This document shows, one piece after another, positions 25,057-32,803 of a stretch of DNA of 64,000 nucleotides (within the stretch, counting starts at the first letter, position 1; each line of letters begins with the position of its first letter). Source of the stretch: Collinsella sp. (GTDB lineage Bacteria > Actinomycetota > Coriobacteriia > Coriobacteriales > Coriobacteriaceae). A program made the position numbers and the translations under genes. The stretch covers positions 46,057 to 110,056 of the forward strand of contig JAHYYI010000002.1 of assembly GCA_019425045.1 (NCBI GenBank), in the 5' to 3' direction. The notes below the pieces were generated by a model. The model saw only the letters and a list, made by a program, of their open reading frames with translations, was not told where the DNA came from and made no database searches.

Positions 25057-25257
25057 AACCTACCGTTTAGGGACAGGTTTATTTTGGCAGGTTTTATCTG
25101 CGGAAACGCCCCGGTGGCCGCATCGCAATAAACCCCGCGCCGCCATACACGCATAACACCCCAAAGGGGGCCGGCCTCATCACAACCCGAGGCCGGCCCC
25201 CTTTGCCGTTTTGCCTGATAAAACCGACCAAAATAAACCTATCCCTATTTGGTAGGT
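25057..25257. repeat. MITE-like 200-bp inverted-repeat element with GGGACAG arms
   Basis: Arms of about 41 bp (25057-25097 and 25218-25257) are near-perfect inverted repeats containing ACCTACC, GGGACAGG/GGGATAGG and TTTATTTTGG. The interior holds a perfect 16-bp hairpin (AAAGGGGGCCGGCCTC, 25163-25178 with 25189-25204). A half-unit recurs before purF (37545-37594). No ORF inside. The rest of the gap to 25430 shows only a likely promoter region for the next operon. Confidence 0.8.
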
Positions 25258-25430
25258 CGAAGTGGATAAACCCTTTTCCCAACCGCCGAAGACACACGTA
25301 AACAGCATGTCCATGAGGGTATAATTTGCACCGTATGTCTGCACAACGCCTGTGCGCGTACGGTTTTACTCGGGCTACCGTCCATTTCCGTGGAGGCACG
25401 GTTCGGCGGCCCTAACAAGAGAGGGGTTCT

Positions 25431-26270
25431 ATGTATAAGATCCTGGAGAAGACGCAGTTCTCGGAGAAGGTGTTCAAGTTCCGCATCGAGGCGCCCGCGA
25501 TCGCCAAGCATGCGCACGCTGGACAGTTCCTCATGGTTCGCGCCAACGAGACGGGCGAGCGCGTCCCGTTTACCCTAGCTGGTTGGAACGGTGACGAGGG
25601 CTGGGTCGAGTTCATCTTCATGGTGATCGGCAAGACCACCGAGATGCTTTCCACCTATGAGGCCGGCGAGTCACTGCGCGACGTCGTGGGCCCGCTGGGC
25701 GTTCCCACCGAGATGGCCGAGGGCCCCTGCGCCGTCATTGGCGGCGGCGTCGGCCTGGCAATTGCCTTCCCGGTCGCCAAGCACCTGGTCGAGACCGGCC
25801 ACGAGGTCCACGCCATCATGGGCGCCCGCACCAAGGACCTCCTGCTCATGGAGGACCAGTTCCGCGAGCTCCTCGACGAGGACCACATCCATATCACCAC
25901 CGATGACGGCTCCTACGGCGAGCAGGGCGTTGTCACCGCTCCGCTGGAGCGCCTGCTGCAGGACAAGGCCGTGAGCCAGGTCTTCTGCGTCGGCCCCGTT
26001 CCGATGATGAAGTTCTCGACCCTCACCGCCCAGAAGTACGACACCCCCATTACCGCGTCCCTCAACCCCATCATGGTTGACGGCACCGGCATGTGCGGCT
26101 GCTGCCGCGTCGAGGTGGGCGGCGTGACCAAGTTCGCTTGCGTCGACGGCCCCGACTTCGATGCCACCCTGGTCGACTGGGATGACCTTCGTGCCCGCCA
26201 GGCCGCTTACCGTTCCGAAGAGGGCGAGTCCCTCAAGGCTTATGAGGAAAAGAGCTGCGCATGCCACTAG
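25431..26270 (+). CDS. NfnA-like ferredoxin-NADP reductase subunit (FAD/NAD and [2Fe-2S] binding)
   Basis: A 279-residue oxidoreductase of the dihydroorotate-dehydrogenase electron-transfer type. The N-terminal FAD domain has GQFLMVRANETGERVPFTLA. The NAD(P) domain begins IGGGVGLAIAFPVAKHL. The C-terminus binds an iron-sulfur cluster through MCGCCRVEVGG, FACVDGP and a nearby Cys. It overlaps the next gene by 10 bases. In anaerobes the pair forms NfnAB, which couples NADH and ferredoxin oxidation to NADP reduction by electron bifurcation. A sulfide dehydrogenase subunit (SudB) is the alternative name. Confidence 0.88.
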   Translation: MYKILEKTQFSEKVFKFRIEAPAIAKHAHAGQFLMVRANETGERVPFTLAGWNGDEGWVEFIFMVIGKTTEMLSTYEAGESLRDVVGPLGVPTEMAEGPCAVIGGGVGLAIAFPVAKHLVETGHEVHAIMGARTKDLLLMEDQFRELLDEDHIHITTDDGSYGEQGVVTAPLERLLQDKAVSQVFCVGPVPMMKFSTLTAQKYDTPITASLNPIMVDGTGMCGCCRVEVGGVTKFACVDGPDFDATLVDWDDLRARQAAYRSEEGESLKAYEEKSCACH

Positions 26271-27670
26271 TTAACGGTCGTTTCGTTGCCGATATGAAGT
26301 CGCCCCGCACCCCCGATAACGAGGAGCCGGCTGCCGAGCGCGCCTGCGACTTCCGCCCCGTCGACAAGGGCTTCACCGAGGAGATGGCGTTGGCCGAGGC
26401 CGAGCGCTGCCTCAACTGCAAGAAGCCGTTCTGTGTTGAGGGCTGCCCCGTCAACATCAACATCCCCCGCTTTATCGAGCAGATCCGCGCGAAGGACTTC
26501 GGCGGCGCTCTCGATACCATCCGCGAGGACTCCATGCTTCCCGCCATCTGCGGCCGCGTCTGCCCGCAGGAGAACCAGTGCGAGGGCAAGTGCATCCGCG
26601 GTAAGAAGTCCGAGCCCGTGGCCATCGGCCAGCTCGAGCGCTTCCTGGGTGACCGCCCCGAGCTCGCTTCCACGCCCAAGATGGCCCCCAAGAACGGCAA
26701 GAAGGTCGCCGTCGTCGGCTCCGGCCCGTCCGGCATCACCTGCGCCGGCGAGCTCGCCCGTAACGGCTTTGACGTTACCGTCTTCGAGGCCTTCTTCACC
26801 GGCGGCGGCGTGCTGGTCTACGGCATCCCCGAGTTCCGCCTGCCCAAGGCAGTCGTCAAGCGCGAGATCGACGGCTTGGAGGACATGGGCGTCAAGTTTG
26901 AGTACAACTCCGTCGTGGGCAACATGGCCACGGCCGAGGAGCTGTTCGAGCAGGGCTTCGACGCCATCTACGTGGCGACCGGCGCTGGCCTGCCCAAGTT
27001 CCTCAACGTCCCCGGCGAGAACCTGCCCAACGTCTTCTTCGCGAACGAGTACCTCACCCGCGTGAACCTGATGAAGGCCAACAAGTTCCCCGAGTACGAC
27101 ACCCCCACCAAGCACGGCAAGAACGTCGTTGTCTTTGGCGGCGGCAACGTGGCCATGGACGCCGTCCGTACCGCCAAGCGCCTGGGCGCCGAGCACGCCA
27201 TCATCGCCTACCGTCGTACCGAGGACGAGATGCCCTGCCGTCGCGCCGAGCTGCACCATGCTAAGGCCGAGGGCGTCGAGGTTCTGCCGCTCGTCTCCCC
27301 GCTCGAGTTTGTCGCTGGCGAGGACGGCTCCGTGTGCGCCGTCAAGGTCCAGAAGATGGAGCTCGGCGAGCCTGACGAGTCCGGCCGTCGTCGCCCGGTG
27401 CCCATCGAGGGCGCCATCGAGGAGATCCCCTGCGACGTCGCGATCTCGGCTATCGGCACCAACGCCAACCCCTTCGCAAAGAAGATCGGCGGCAAGATGG
27501 AGCTCAACAAGTGGGGCTACATCGTCGCCGACGAGGAGACCGGCCAGACCACCGATCCCCGCATCTGGGCCGGCGGCGACATCGTCACCGGTGCCGCTAC
27601 GGTCATTCTGGCGATGGGCGCCGGCAAGAAGGCCGCTGCCTCCATCACCAAGAGCCTGCTGGGCGAGTAA
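26261..27670 (+). CDS. gltA: NfnB / glutamate-synthase small-subunit-like NADPH oxidoreductase
   Basis: A 469-residue flavoprotein. The N-terminus binds two [4Fe-4S] clusters (CLNCKKPFCVEGCPV, CGRVCPQENQCEGKC). Then comes an FAD Rossmann motif AVVGSGPSGITCAGELA, an NADPH motif VFGGGNVAMDAVRTAKRLG, and the C-terminal GGDIVTGAATVI. This is the layout of GltD-type proteins. No glutamate synthase large subunit is adjacent; the partner is the NfnA-like gene it overlaps by 10 bases, so the bifurcating transhydrogenase NfnB is the better reading. ATG 26261. Confidence 0.88.
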   Translation: MPLVNGRFVADMKSPRTPDNEEPAAERACDFRPVDKGFTEEMALAEAERCLNCKKPFCVEGCPVNINIPRFIEQIRAKDFGGALDTIREDSMLPAICGRVCPQENQCEGKCIRGKKSEPVAIGQLERFLGDRPELASTPKMAPKNGKKVAVVGSGPSGITCAGELARNGFDVTVFEAFFTGGGVLVYGIPEFRLPKAVVKREIDGLEDMGVKFEYNSVVGNMATAEELFEQGFDAIYVATGAGLPKFLNVPGENLPNVFFANEYLTRVNLMKANKFPEYDTPTKHGKNVVVFGGGNVAMDAVRTAKRLGAEHAIIAYRRTEDEMPCRRAELHHAKAEGVEVLPLVSPLEFVAGEDGSVCAVKVQKMELGEPDESGRRRPVPIEGAIEEIPCDVAISAIGTNANPFAKKIGGKMELNKWGYIVADEETGQTTDPRIWAGGDIVTGAATVILAMGAGKKAAASITKSLLGE

Positions 27671-27698
27671 TCACCTACAGCACTAGCCGCCAAACGGC

Positions 27699-27736
27699 AA
27701 AGTCCCCGTCGAGCACACGCCCGGCGGGGACTTTTT
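27699..27736 (+). terminator. Terminator after nfnAB
   Basis: AAAGTCCCCG and CGGGGACTTTTT form a strong stem with a T-run. Confidence 0.8.
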
Positions 27737-27751
27737 CCATGCCGGCCGCCC

Positions 27752-28123
27752 AAACCACCACGATGGGGCAGGCACCTTTGTGGTGGTTTGGGACTTGCCC
27801 GGTCGTTTTGTCTCAATCTGTAACAGCTGGAGTCCGTTGAGCCCTGCAGTTGTTACAGATTGAGATATTGTGCCGGCCGGCCACGCTGCATCTCAATCTG
27901 TAACAGTTAGAGACCAAATATGCCGCCTGGTGTTACAGATCAAGACGTTGGGCTGACGGCCGAACGGTTCATCTCAATCTGTAACAGTTAGAGCCATTTT
28001 CGCTGGCTTGGTGTTACAGATCGAGACTATGCAAAAGCCGAGGATAGGCACTGCCGCCAAGGCCTTCCCCTCGGCCTAAAACAAAAACCACCACAAAGGT
28101 GCCTGTACCCTTTGTGGTGGTTT
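27752..28123. repeat. Composite bounded by inverted copies of a hairpin
   Basis: Left (27752-27789) and right (28085-28123) ends are nearly identical, each itself a hairpin (AAACCACCAC...GTGGTGGTTT) with AGGCACCTTTG in the loop side. They are in inverted orientation. The right one followed by T can terminate the plus strand. Between them sits the 40-bp-periodic array. No ORF. Confidence 0.75.
27811..28026. repeat. Six-copy alternating inverted-repeat array with 40-bp period
   Basis: TCTCAATCTGTAACAG starts at 27811, 27891 and 27972; its inverse, TGTTACAGATTGAGA with small changes, starts at 27851, 27931 and 28012. Start-to-start distances are 40, 40, 40, 41 and 40. The intervening 24-26-base segments differ. 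Each pair can fold as a hairpin with a 24-base loop. Confidence 0.85.
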
Positions 28124-28131
28124 TTGGTCGG

Positions 28132-28755
28132 CTAGCCTTCGAGTTGAGCCACTTTGTAGCGGTAGGCAGCGGCTATGACGTCTTTGCAGCCTTCGCGGCC
28201 CAGCTTGGCGCGGTTGACGACGATATCCTTGCCGCTCGTCATCTTCCACTTGCCGGCGCTGTAGCGCTTATAGAACGCCTCGCGCGCCTTCTGCTGCTGT
28301 TTGACCAGCTTGGCACCTTTCTTTTTGTTAAGTCCGCGCTTCTTGCGCACAATCTCGACGCGGTCCTCAAAGGGTGCGGTCACCAACACGGCAATGTGGT
28401 TGGGGTTGTTACGCAGCAGGTAATCGGACAGGCGACCCTCGATAATGCAGCTCTCGGTCTCGCCCAGGTCCAAAATCACCTGGCTCATCTTTTGGAACAA
28501 CTTGTCCGAGTACGAACGCGCATCGTAGCGGTCGGGCAGAAACGCCATGTTCTCCACAGCCAGACGCTCGTCGTAGGCGGCCATCTTGTCGAGTGACTCG
28601 CCCGCGCGCAGCGACGCACGCACCAGCAGCTCGTTGTCATACAGCGGAATCCCCAACTCGTCGGCAAGTATGCGGCCAATCTCGTGACCCTCGGCACCAA
28701 AATCGCGCGCGATGGTAATGACCACAGGATTCTTCTTATTCTCCAGATCGCTCAT
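28132..28755 (-). CDS. Cytidylate-kinase-like protein
   Basis: A 207-residue protein of the cytidylate kinase-like family. N-terminal nucleotide-binding region ITIARDFGAEGHEIGRILA, then GIPLYDNELL, IIEGRLSDYLL and a basic segment with RKKRGLNKKKGAK. This family is distinct from true Cmk and its substrate is unknown. ATG 28755 with GAAAGGAA upstream. Monocistronic, ending just inside the hairpin composite on its 3' side. Confidence 0.8.
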   Translation of the reverse strand: MSDLENKKNPVVITIARDFGAEGHEIGRILADELGIPLYDNELLVRASLRAGESLDKMAAYDERLAVENMAFLPDRYDARSYSDKLFQKMSQVILDLGETESCIIEGRLSDYLLRNNPNHIAVLVTAPFEDRVEIVRKKRGLNKKKGAKLVKQQQKAREAFYKRYSAGKWKMTSGKDIVVNRAKLGREGCKDVIAAAYRYKVAQLEG

Positions 28756-28829
28756 CGCGATTCCTTTCTAACAAATGAGAAATAGGCGATTCCTGATTCC
28801 CATTTTGTCACTTACGACCGTCCCGGTTT

Positions 28830-28917
28830 CCCAAGTGCGGCAGATTGCCCCGAAAGAGGAGCGCCGCGTACTAAATGTACGCAAGCGACGATTGAGGGGC
28901 AAGGTGCCGTGCTTGGG
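28830..28917. repeat. 88-bp palindrome, copy 1 of a dispersed family
   Basis: Outer arm CCCAAGtGCGGCA pairs with TGCCGtGCTTGGG. The centre is GCGTAC-TAAAT-GTACGC (28866-28882). Flanks GAAAGAGGAGCG and AGCGACGATTGA recur in the copy at 56132-56217. It lies just downstream of the amino-acid ABC operon and may be part of its 3' end. Confidence 0.75.
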
Positions 28918-28926
28918 GAAGCAGGA

Positions 28927-29565
28927 CTATGCGGCCACGATACGGCGTTGATAAGCCCTCACCAGCAGCGAGATACCAAAGTTGAGCACAAAGTACATCG
29001 CAAACACCAGGCCGTAGAGCATAAGCACCTGCGACAGATCGATCGCGTGGGCCATCACGACGTTGGCCGTGTACATGAGCTCGGCCACGTTAATGCCCGA
29101 AAGATACGAGCTGTCCTTGATGACAGTCGTGCACTGGCTAAACAGCGCCGGAATGATCGTCTTAAACGTCTGCGGCAGAATGATGTAGCGCATGGTGGCA
29201 AAGAAGCCAAAGCCCTGGCTCTGCGCTGCCTCAAACTGGCCGCGCGGAATCGAGTTGAGGCCGCCGCGCACAATCTCGGCCATAACGGCGCTGGTAAACA
29301 GCGTAAAGGCGATGGTCGAAATCACAATGTCCAAACCCTGCACCGTAAAGTAGATAAAAAGGATCCACAGCAGGTTCGGCGTGCAGCGGAACAGCTCGAT
29401 ATAGGCGCTCACCAAAATACGGAACGGGCGGGGCGCATAGCTTTTAACGAGCGCCAGCACCGTGCCGAAGATGAGCGAGAAAAAGATCGACAGCGCCGAG
29501 ATCTCGATCGTCTTAACAAAGCCGCCCCAAATGTAGAGCAGGTTGGTCGCGTTGAAGATTTCCAT
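28927..29565 (-). CDS. Polar amino-acid ABC transporter permease 2
   Basis: A 212-residue membrane protein of the HisM/GlnP family. The coupling region reads GGLNSIPRGQFEAAQSQGFG, the typical EAA-loop of these permeases. About five hydrophobic helices. ATG 29565, 3 bases after the stop of the previous permease. Last gene of the four-gene operon; the 88-bp palindrome follows. Confidence 0.9.
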   Translation of the reverse strand: MEIFNATNLLYIWGGFVKTIEISALSIFFSLIFGTVLALVKSYAPRPFRILVSAYIELFRCTPNLLWILFIYFTVQGLDIVISTIAFTLFTSAVMAEIVRGGLNSIPRGQFEAAQSQGFGFFATMRYIILPQTFKTIIPALFSQCTTVIKDSSYLSGINVAELMYTANVVMAHAIDLSQVLMLYGLVFAMYFVLNFGISLLVRAYQRRIVAA

Positions 29566-29568
29566 GCG

Positions 29569-30315
29569 CTAGGCCTCCTCTACGTTGTCGAGCCCCAGCT
29601 CGGCCAGGCTCACGCCGCGCGGACGCTCCTTGGAGCGGCGCTCGAGCCACTGCACCAGCATGGCGAGCGGAAAGCAGATGATGAAGTACATAAGGCAGCA
29701 GACGATGTATCCCTGCAGGTAGCCGTACAGACTCACAAAGTTGTCGGAACGGTACATAAGGTCGCCGCCGGCCACAAGCGCCAGCACCGACGTGTTCTTG
29801 ACCAGGTTGAGCGCCTGGTTACACAGCGGCGGCAGAATGATCTTGAATGTCTGGGGCAGCACGATGTACCAGTACGCCTGTGCACGGGTGAAGCCCTGGC
29901 TCTGGGCCGCCTCCATCTGACCGCGCGGAACCGCCTCGATACCAGTGCGGATGACCTCCGAGATGTAGGCCGCGTGATACAGGCCCACGCCCAAGAAGCC
30001 CAGCACGAACGGCGCGATGCGCACCGGCTGGTCGGCACCGGTTATGGCCTGTAAAAACTGCGGACCGGCCATGTACATAAAGAGCACCTGTACGGGCAAC
30101 GGGGTGTTCTGGTAAAACTCCACGTACACGCGGCTTATGGCGCGCAGCACGCGCGATCGGGTGGTCGAGAACACACCCAGCAGCGTGCCCAGCACCAGCG
30201 ACAGCAGCAGGCCGGCAACGACCACCTGTAGCGTCACGCCAAAGCCCTCCCAGAAGGGCCCCATGTTTTGAAATGTCGTCGACCAACGGTCGGCGTCAAA
30301 TAATCCTTCGAGCAT
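29569..30315 (-). CDS. Polar amino-acid ABC transporter permease 1
   Basis: A 248-residue permease of the same family, with IEAVPRGQMEAAQSQGFT as coupling loop and VEFYQNTPLPVQVLFMY near the first helices. The start is ATG 30315 because GGAAGG lies 7 bases upstream; the longer frame to 30348 overlaps the lipoprotein gene and is less likely. Two different permeases indicate a heterodimeric channel. Confidence 0.9.
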   Translation of the reverse strand: MLEGLFDADRWSTTFQNMGPFWEGFGVTLQVVVAGLLLSLVLGTLLGVFSTTRSRVLRAISRVYVEFYQNTPLPVQVLFMYMAGPQFLQAITGADQPVRIAPFVLGFLGVGLYHAAYISEVIRTGIEAVPRGQMEAAQSQGFTRAQAYWYIVLPQTFKIILPPLCNQALNLVKNTSVLALVAGGDLMYRSDNFVSLYGYLQGYIVCCLMYFIICFPLAMLVQWLERRSKERPRGVSLAELGLDNVEEA

Positions 30316-30340
30316 TTGATTCCTTCCTTGGACGATGCGC

Positions 30341-31216
30341 CTATACAAGACCCCAGGTCTTGACCTCTTGGTCGAGCCAGCCGTCGGCCAGGCGATCGCA
30401 AATCACCTGATCGACCACGGCCGAAAGGTCGCAGCCCTTCTTGGTCGCCACGCCGTAGCCCTGCTCGCCAAACTTGACCTCGGGCTGCAGCAGCTCGACA
30501 GTCTCGTTCATGTAACCGGCCAGCGTGGAGCGATCCATGGCAAAGACGTCGATATTGCCGGCATCGAGCGAGCTCTTGATGATGGGGTAGCCGCTAAAGG
30601 CCCTAAACTCGGGGTTGCAGCTAAAGCCGTTGTCCTTGATCATCTGCTCGATCAGGCTCTGCGTGGTGGCACCCTGGCTCACGCCGATGACCTTGCCGTC
30701 TAGATCCTCAATCGAGGTAAAGCCCGAACGCTTCTTGACCATGAGTCCAACGTAGTCGGTGCGGTACGGCGTCGAGAAATCCCAGCTCTTCTTGCGCTCG
30801 TCGGTGATGGTGTAGGTCGCCGCGACCACGTCGAGTTGGCCGTTATCGATCAGCGGGCCGCGTGTCTTGGGCGTTACGTCGGTAAACTCGACAAGCTCCC
30901 GGGCGCGGGCCTCCTTATAGCTCACGCCAAAGACGGCAGCGGCGATCTGGTAGCACAAATCGACTTCCATGCCCTCAAAGCGGCCCTTGGCGGTGTCGTA
31001 ATAACCATAGCCGGGAACGTCCTTCTTAACGCCGGCATTCAGATGGCCACGCGACTTGATGGCCGCAAGCTTGGACCCCTTGTCGGAGCCCTCGCCGCTG
31101 GTGGAGTTGCCGCAACCGGTAAGCGCGGTCCCCGTCAGCGCGAGCATGCCGGCGCCAGCCAGCTGCAAAAAGTGACGGCGCGACACGGCCGCCCTCGTCA
31201 TATCCGTCATGTCCAT
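30341..31216 (-). CDS. Amino-acid ABC transporter substrate-binding lipoprotein
   Basis: A periplasmic-binding-protein type 2 fold of about 291 residues. The N-terminus has twin arginine (SRRHFLQLAGAG) and a lipobox LTGC, so it is probably exported and lipid-anchored. Family motifs: GRFEGMEVDLCYQIAAAVFG, FSTPYRTDYVGLMV, KVIGVSQGATTQSLIE, then MDRSTLAGYM. A polar amino acid such as glutamine or glutamate is likely. ATG 31216 (a GTG precedes it directly); the ATPase gene ends 8 bases upstream. Confidence 0.92.
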   Translation of the reverse strand: MDMTDMTRAAVSRRHFLQLAGAGMLALTGTALTGCGNSTSGEGSDKGSKLAAIKSRGHLNAGVKKDVPGYGYYDTAKGRFEGMEVDLCYQIAAAVFGVSYKEARARELVEFTDVTPKTRGPLIDNGQLDVVAATYTITDERKKSWDFSTPYRTDYVGLMVKKRSGFTSIEDLDGKVIGVSQGATTQSLIEQMIKDNGFSCNPEFRAFSGYPIIKSSLDAGNIDVFAMDRSTLAGYMNETVELLQPEVKFGEQGYGVATKKGCDLSAVVDQVICDRLADGWLDQEVKTWGLV

Positions 31217-31224
31217 CACCGCGC

Positions 31225-31956
31225 CTAGTGCAGAATCTTGGACAGGAACTCGCGGCAGCGCGGGTTCTCGGGGTTATCGAAGAAGTGCTCGGGCGTGCCC
31301 TCCTCCAGAATGCGGCCGTCCTCCATAAAGATGACGCGGTCGGCCACCTGGCGCGCAAAACCCATCTCGTGCGTCACGCAGATCATGGTGATGTCCTCCT
31401 GCGCGAGCTCGATCATAACGTCGAGCACCTCCTGCACCATCTCGGGGTCGAGCGCCGAGGTCGGCTCGTCAAACAGGATGATGGGCTGCTTGGTGCACAG
31501 GGCACGGGCGATGGCGATGCGCTGCTGCTGACCGCCCGAGAGGTTCTGCGGATACTCGCCGGCCTTATGAGCCATGCCAACGCGCTTGAGCGCGGCGATG
31601 GCGATCTCGGTCGCCTCCTCCTTGCTCTTCTTTTGCAGCTTGATGGGCGCGAGCGTCAGGTTGCCGAGCACCGTCATGTTGGGATACAGGTTGAACTGCT
31701 GAAACACCATGGAGCTGTACTTACGAGCCATCTCCAGGTGATTCTTTTTGGTGAGCGGCGTGCCGTCGATGACGACCTCGCCCGACGTGGGCTCCTCAAG
31801 ATAATCGACGCAGCGGATGAGCGTCGACTTACCCGAACCGGAGGGCCCGATCATTACGAGCTTCTCGCCGCGCTTGACGGTGAGGTTGATATCTTTGAGC
31901 ACATGCAGGTCGCCAAAGTACTTGTTGAGATGCTTGATCTCGATCATGTCTGCCAT
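31225..31956 (-). CDS. glnQ: Amino-acid ABC transporter ATPase (GlnQ-like)
   Basis: A 243-residue ABC ATPase. Walker [11 protein letters not shown]-loop [16 protein letters not shown], signature LSGGQQQR, Walker [15 protein letters not shown]-loop [15 protein letters not shown]; these are diagnostic of polar amino-acid importers. ATG 31956 with AAGGGA upstream. First gene of the operon; a TACAAT (minus strand, near 31994) may be its -10. Confidence 0.95.
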   Translation of the reverse strand: MADMIEIKHLNKYFGDLHVLKDINLTVKRGEKLVMIGPSGSGKSTLIRCVDYLEEPTSGEVVIDGTPLTKKNHLEMARKYSSMVFQQFNLYPNMTVLGNLTLAPIKLQKKSKEEATEIAIAALKRVGMAHKAGEYPQNLSGGQQQRIAIARALCTKQPIILFDEPTSALDPEMVQEVLDVMIELAQEDITMICVTHEMGFARQVADRVIFMEDGRILEEGTPEHFFDNPENPRCREFLSKILH

Positions 31957-32042
31957 GAATGTCCCTTCCCTGCGTTTACACGAGTTGAACTATTGTACGG
32001 AAAGAACCACGTTTCCGCAGCCCACACTACATTCCCGTAAAG

Positions 32043-32229
32043 AACCCGCAATCTTCCGCCCACTCATTGGGCACTCGGGCACTCATTGGGAACCCGCAAT
32101 CTTCCGCCCACTCATTGGGCACTCGGGCACTCATTGGGGACAGACTTAAATGAGTACCCTTAAATGAGTACCCTTAAATGATCACCTACTCATTGGGTAC
32201 TCATTTAAGTCTGTCCCCAATGAGTGCCC
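32043..32229. repeat. 48-bp tandem repeat plus perfect 35-bp inverted repeat
   Basis: Two identical 48-bp units (32043-32090, 32091-32138) of the form AACCCGCAATCTTCCGCCCA... end in CACTCATTGGG. The second leads into a perfect 35-bp inverted repeat (32125-32159 with 32195-32229) containing GGGGACAGACTTAAATGAG. The 35-base spacer repeats TTAAATGAGTACCC. Occupies the gap between the ABC operon and yqeY; no ORF. Confidence 0.9.
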
Positions 32230-32243
32230 TTCAGCTGCCATCA

Positions 32244-32277
32244 AAAAAGGGGCGCGACCGCAATGGTCACGCCCCCC
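32244..32277 (-). terminator. Terminator after yqeY
   Basis: On the minus strand GGGGCGTGACC/GGTCGCGCCCC with loop ATTGC is followed by TTTTTT. Confidence 0.8.
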
Positions 32278-32305
32278 TCAACATCAACTATGTGTCGGCC
32301 GGCAC

Positions 32306-32749
32306 TTACGCCAATTTCGCGCCGACGATCTTTGCCGCGGCCGGCTTGTCGAAGTTGCCGCCGGTGGCCTTGCCGAGTGCCCCCATGACCTGGCCCATCT
32401 GCTTCTTGGACGTGGCGCCCAGCTCGGCGATAACCTGCTCGATCAGAGCCTCGAGCTCCTCGCCCGAAACCTGCGCGGGCAGCAGGCTCTCCAGAATCTT
32501 GACCTGCTCGGTCAGGTTGTCGGTACGGTCCTGGTCGGTACCGGCCTTGATGGACATCTCCAGCGTCTCGCTCGTCTGCTTGATCAGACGCTTGATCATG
32601 CTGTTGACGTCTTCCTCGGTCACATCGCGGCGCTCATTGACCTCGATATTCTTCACCTCAGCCTTAACCTGGCGAATGATGGACAGGCGAACCTTGTCCT
32701 TGGCCTTCATGGCCGCGATCATTTCCTTCTGCAGCTCTTCGTTGGTCAT
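32306..32749 (-). CDS. yqeY: GatB/YqeY domain protein
   Basis: A 147-residue all-helical protein of the YqeY family, which shares the C-terminal domain of the GatB amidotransferase subunit; cellular role unsettled. Motifs: KDKVRLSIIRQVKAEVKN, LPAQVSGEELEALI and GQVMGALGK. ATG 32749 (MTNEEL) with GAGAGGA 7 bases upstream. It lies downstream of the foldase gene, with 54 bases between. Confidence 0.9.
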   Translation of the reverse strand: MTNEELQKEMIAAMKAKDKVRLSIIRQVKAEVKNIEVNERRDVTEEDVNSMIKRLIKQTSETLEMSIKAGTDQDRTDNLTEQVKILESLLPAQVSGEELEALIEQVIAELGATSKKQMGQVMGALGKATGGNFDKPAAAKIVGAKLA

Positions 32750-32803
32750 CTGCAAATCCTCTCTAATAGCGTGGGCGGCACTCGCGCGAGTACCGCCCCA
32801 TGA

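Noticed and set aside
27811..28026. Possible CRISPR array
   Set aside because: The repeats alternate in orientation, are only 15-16 bases, and no cas genes are present.
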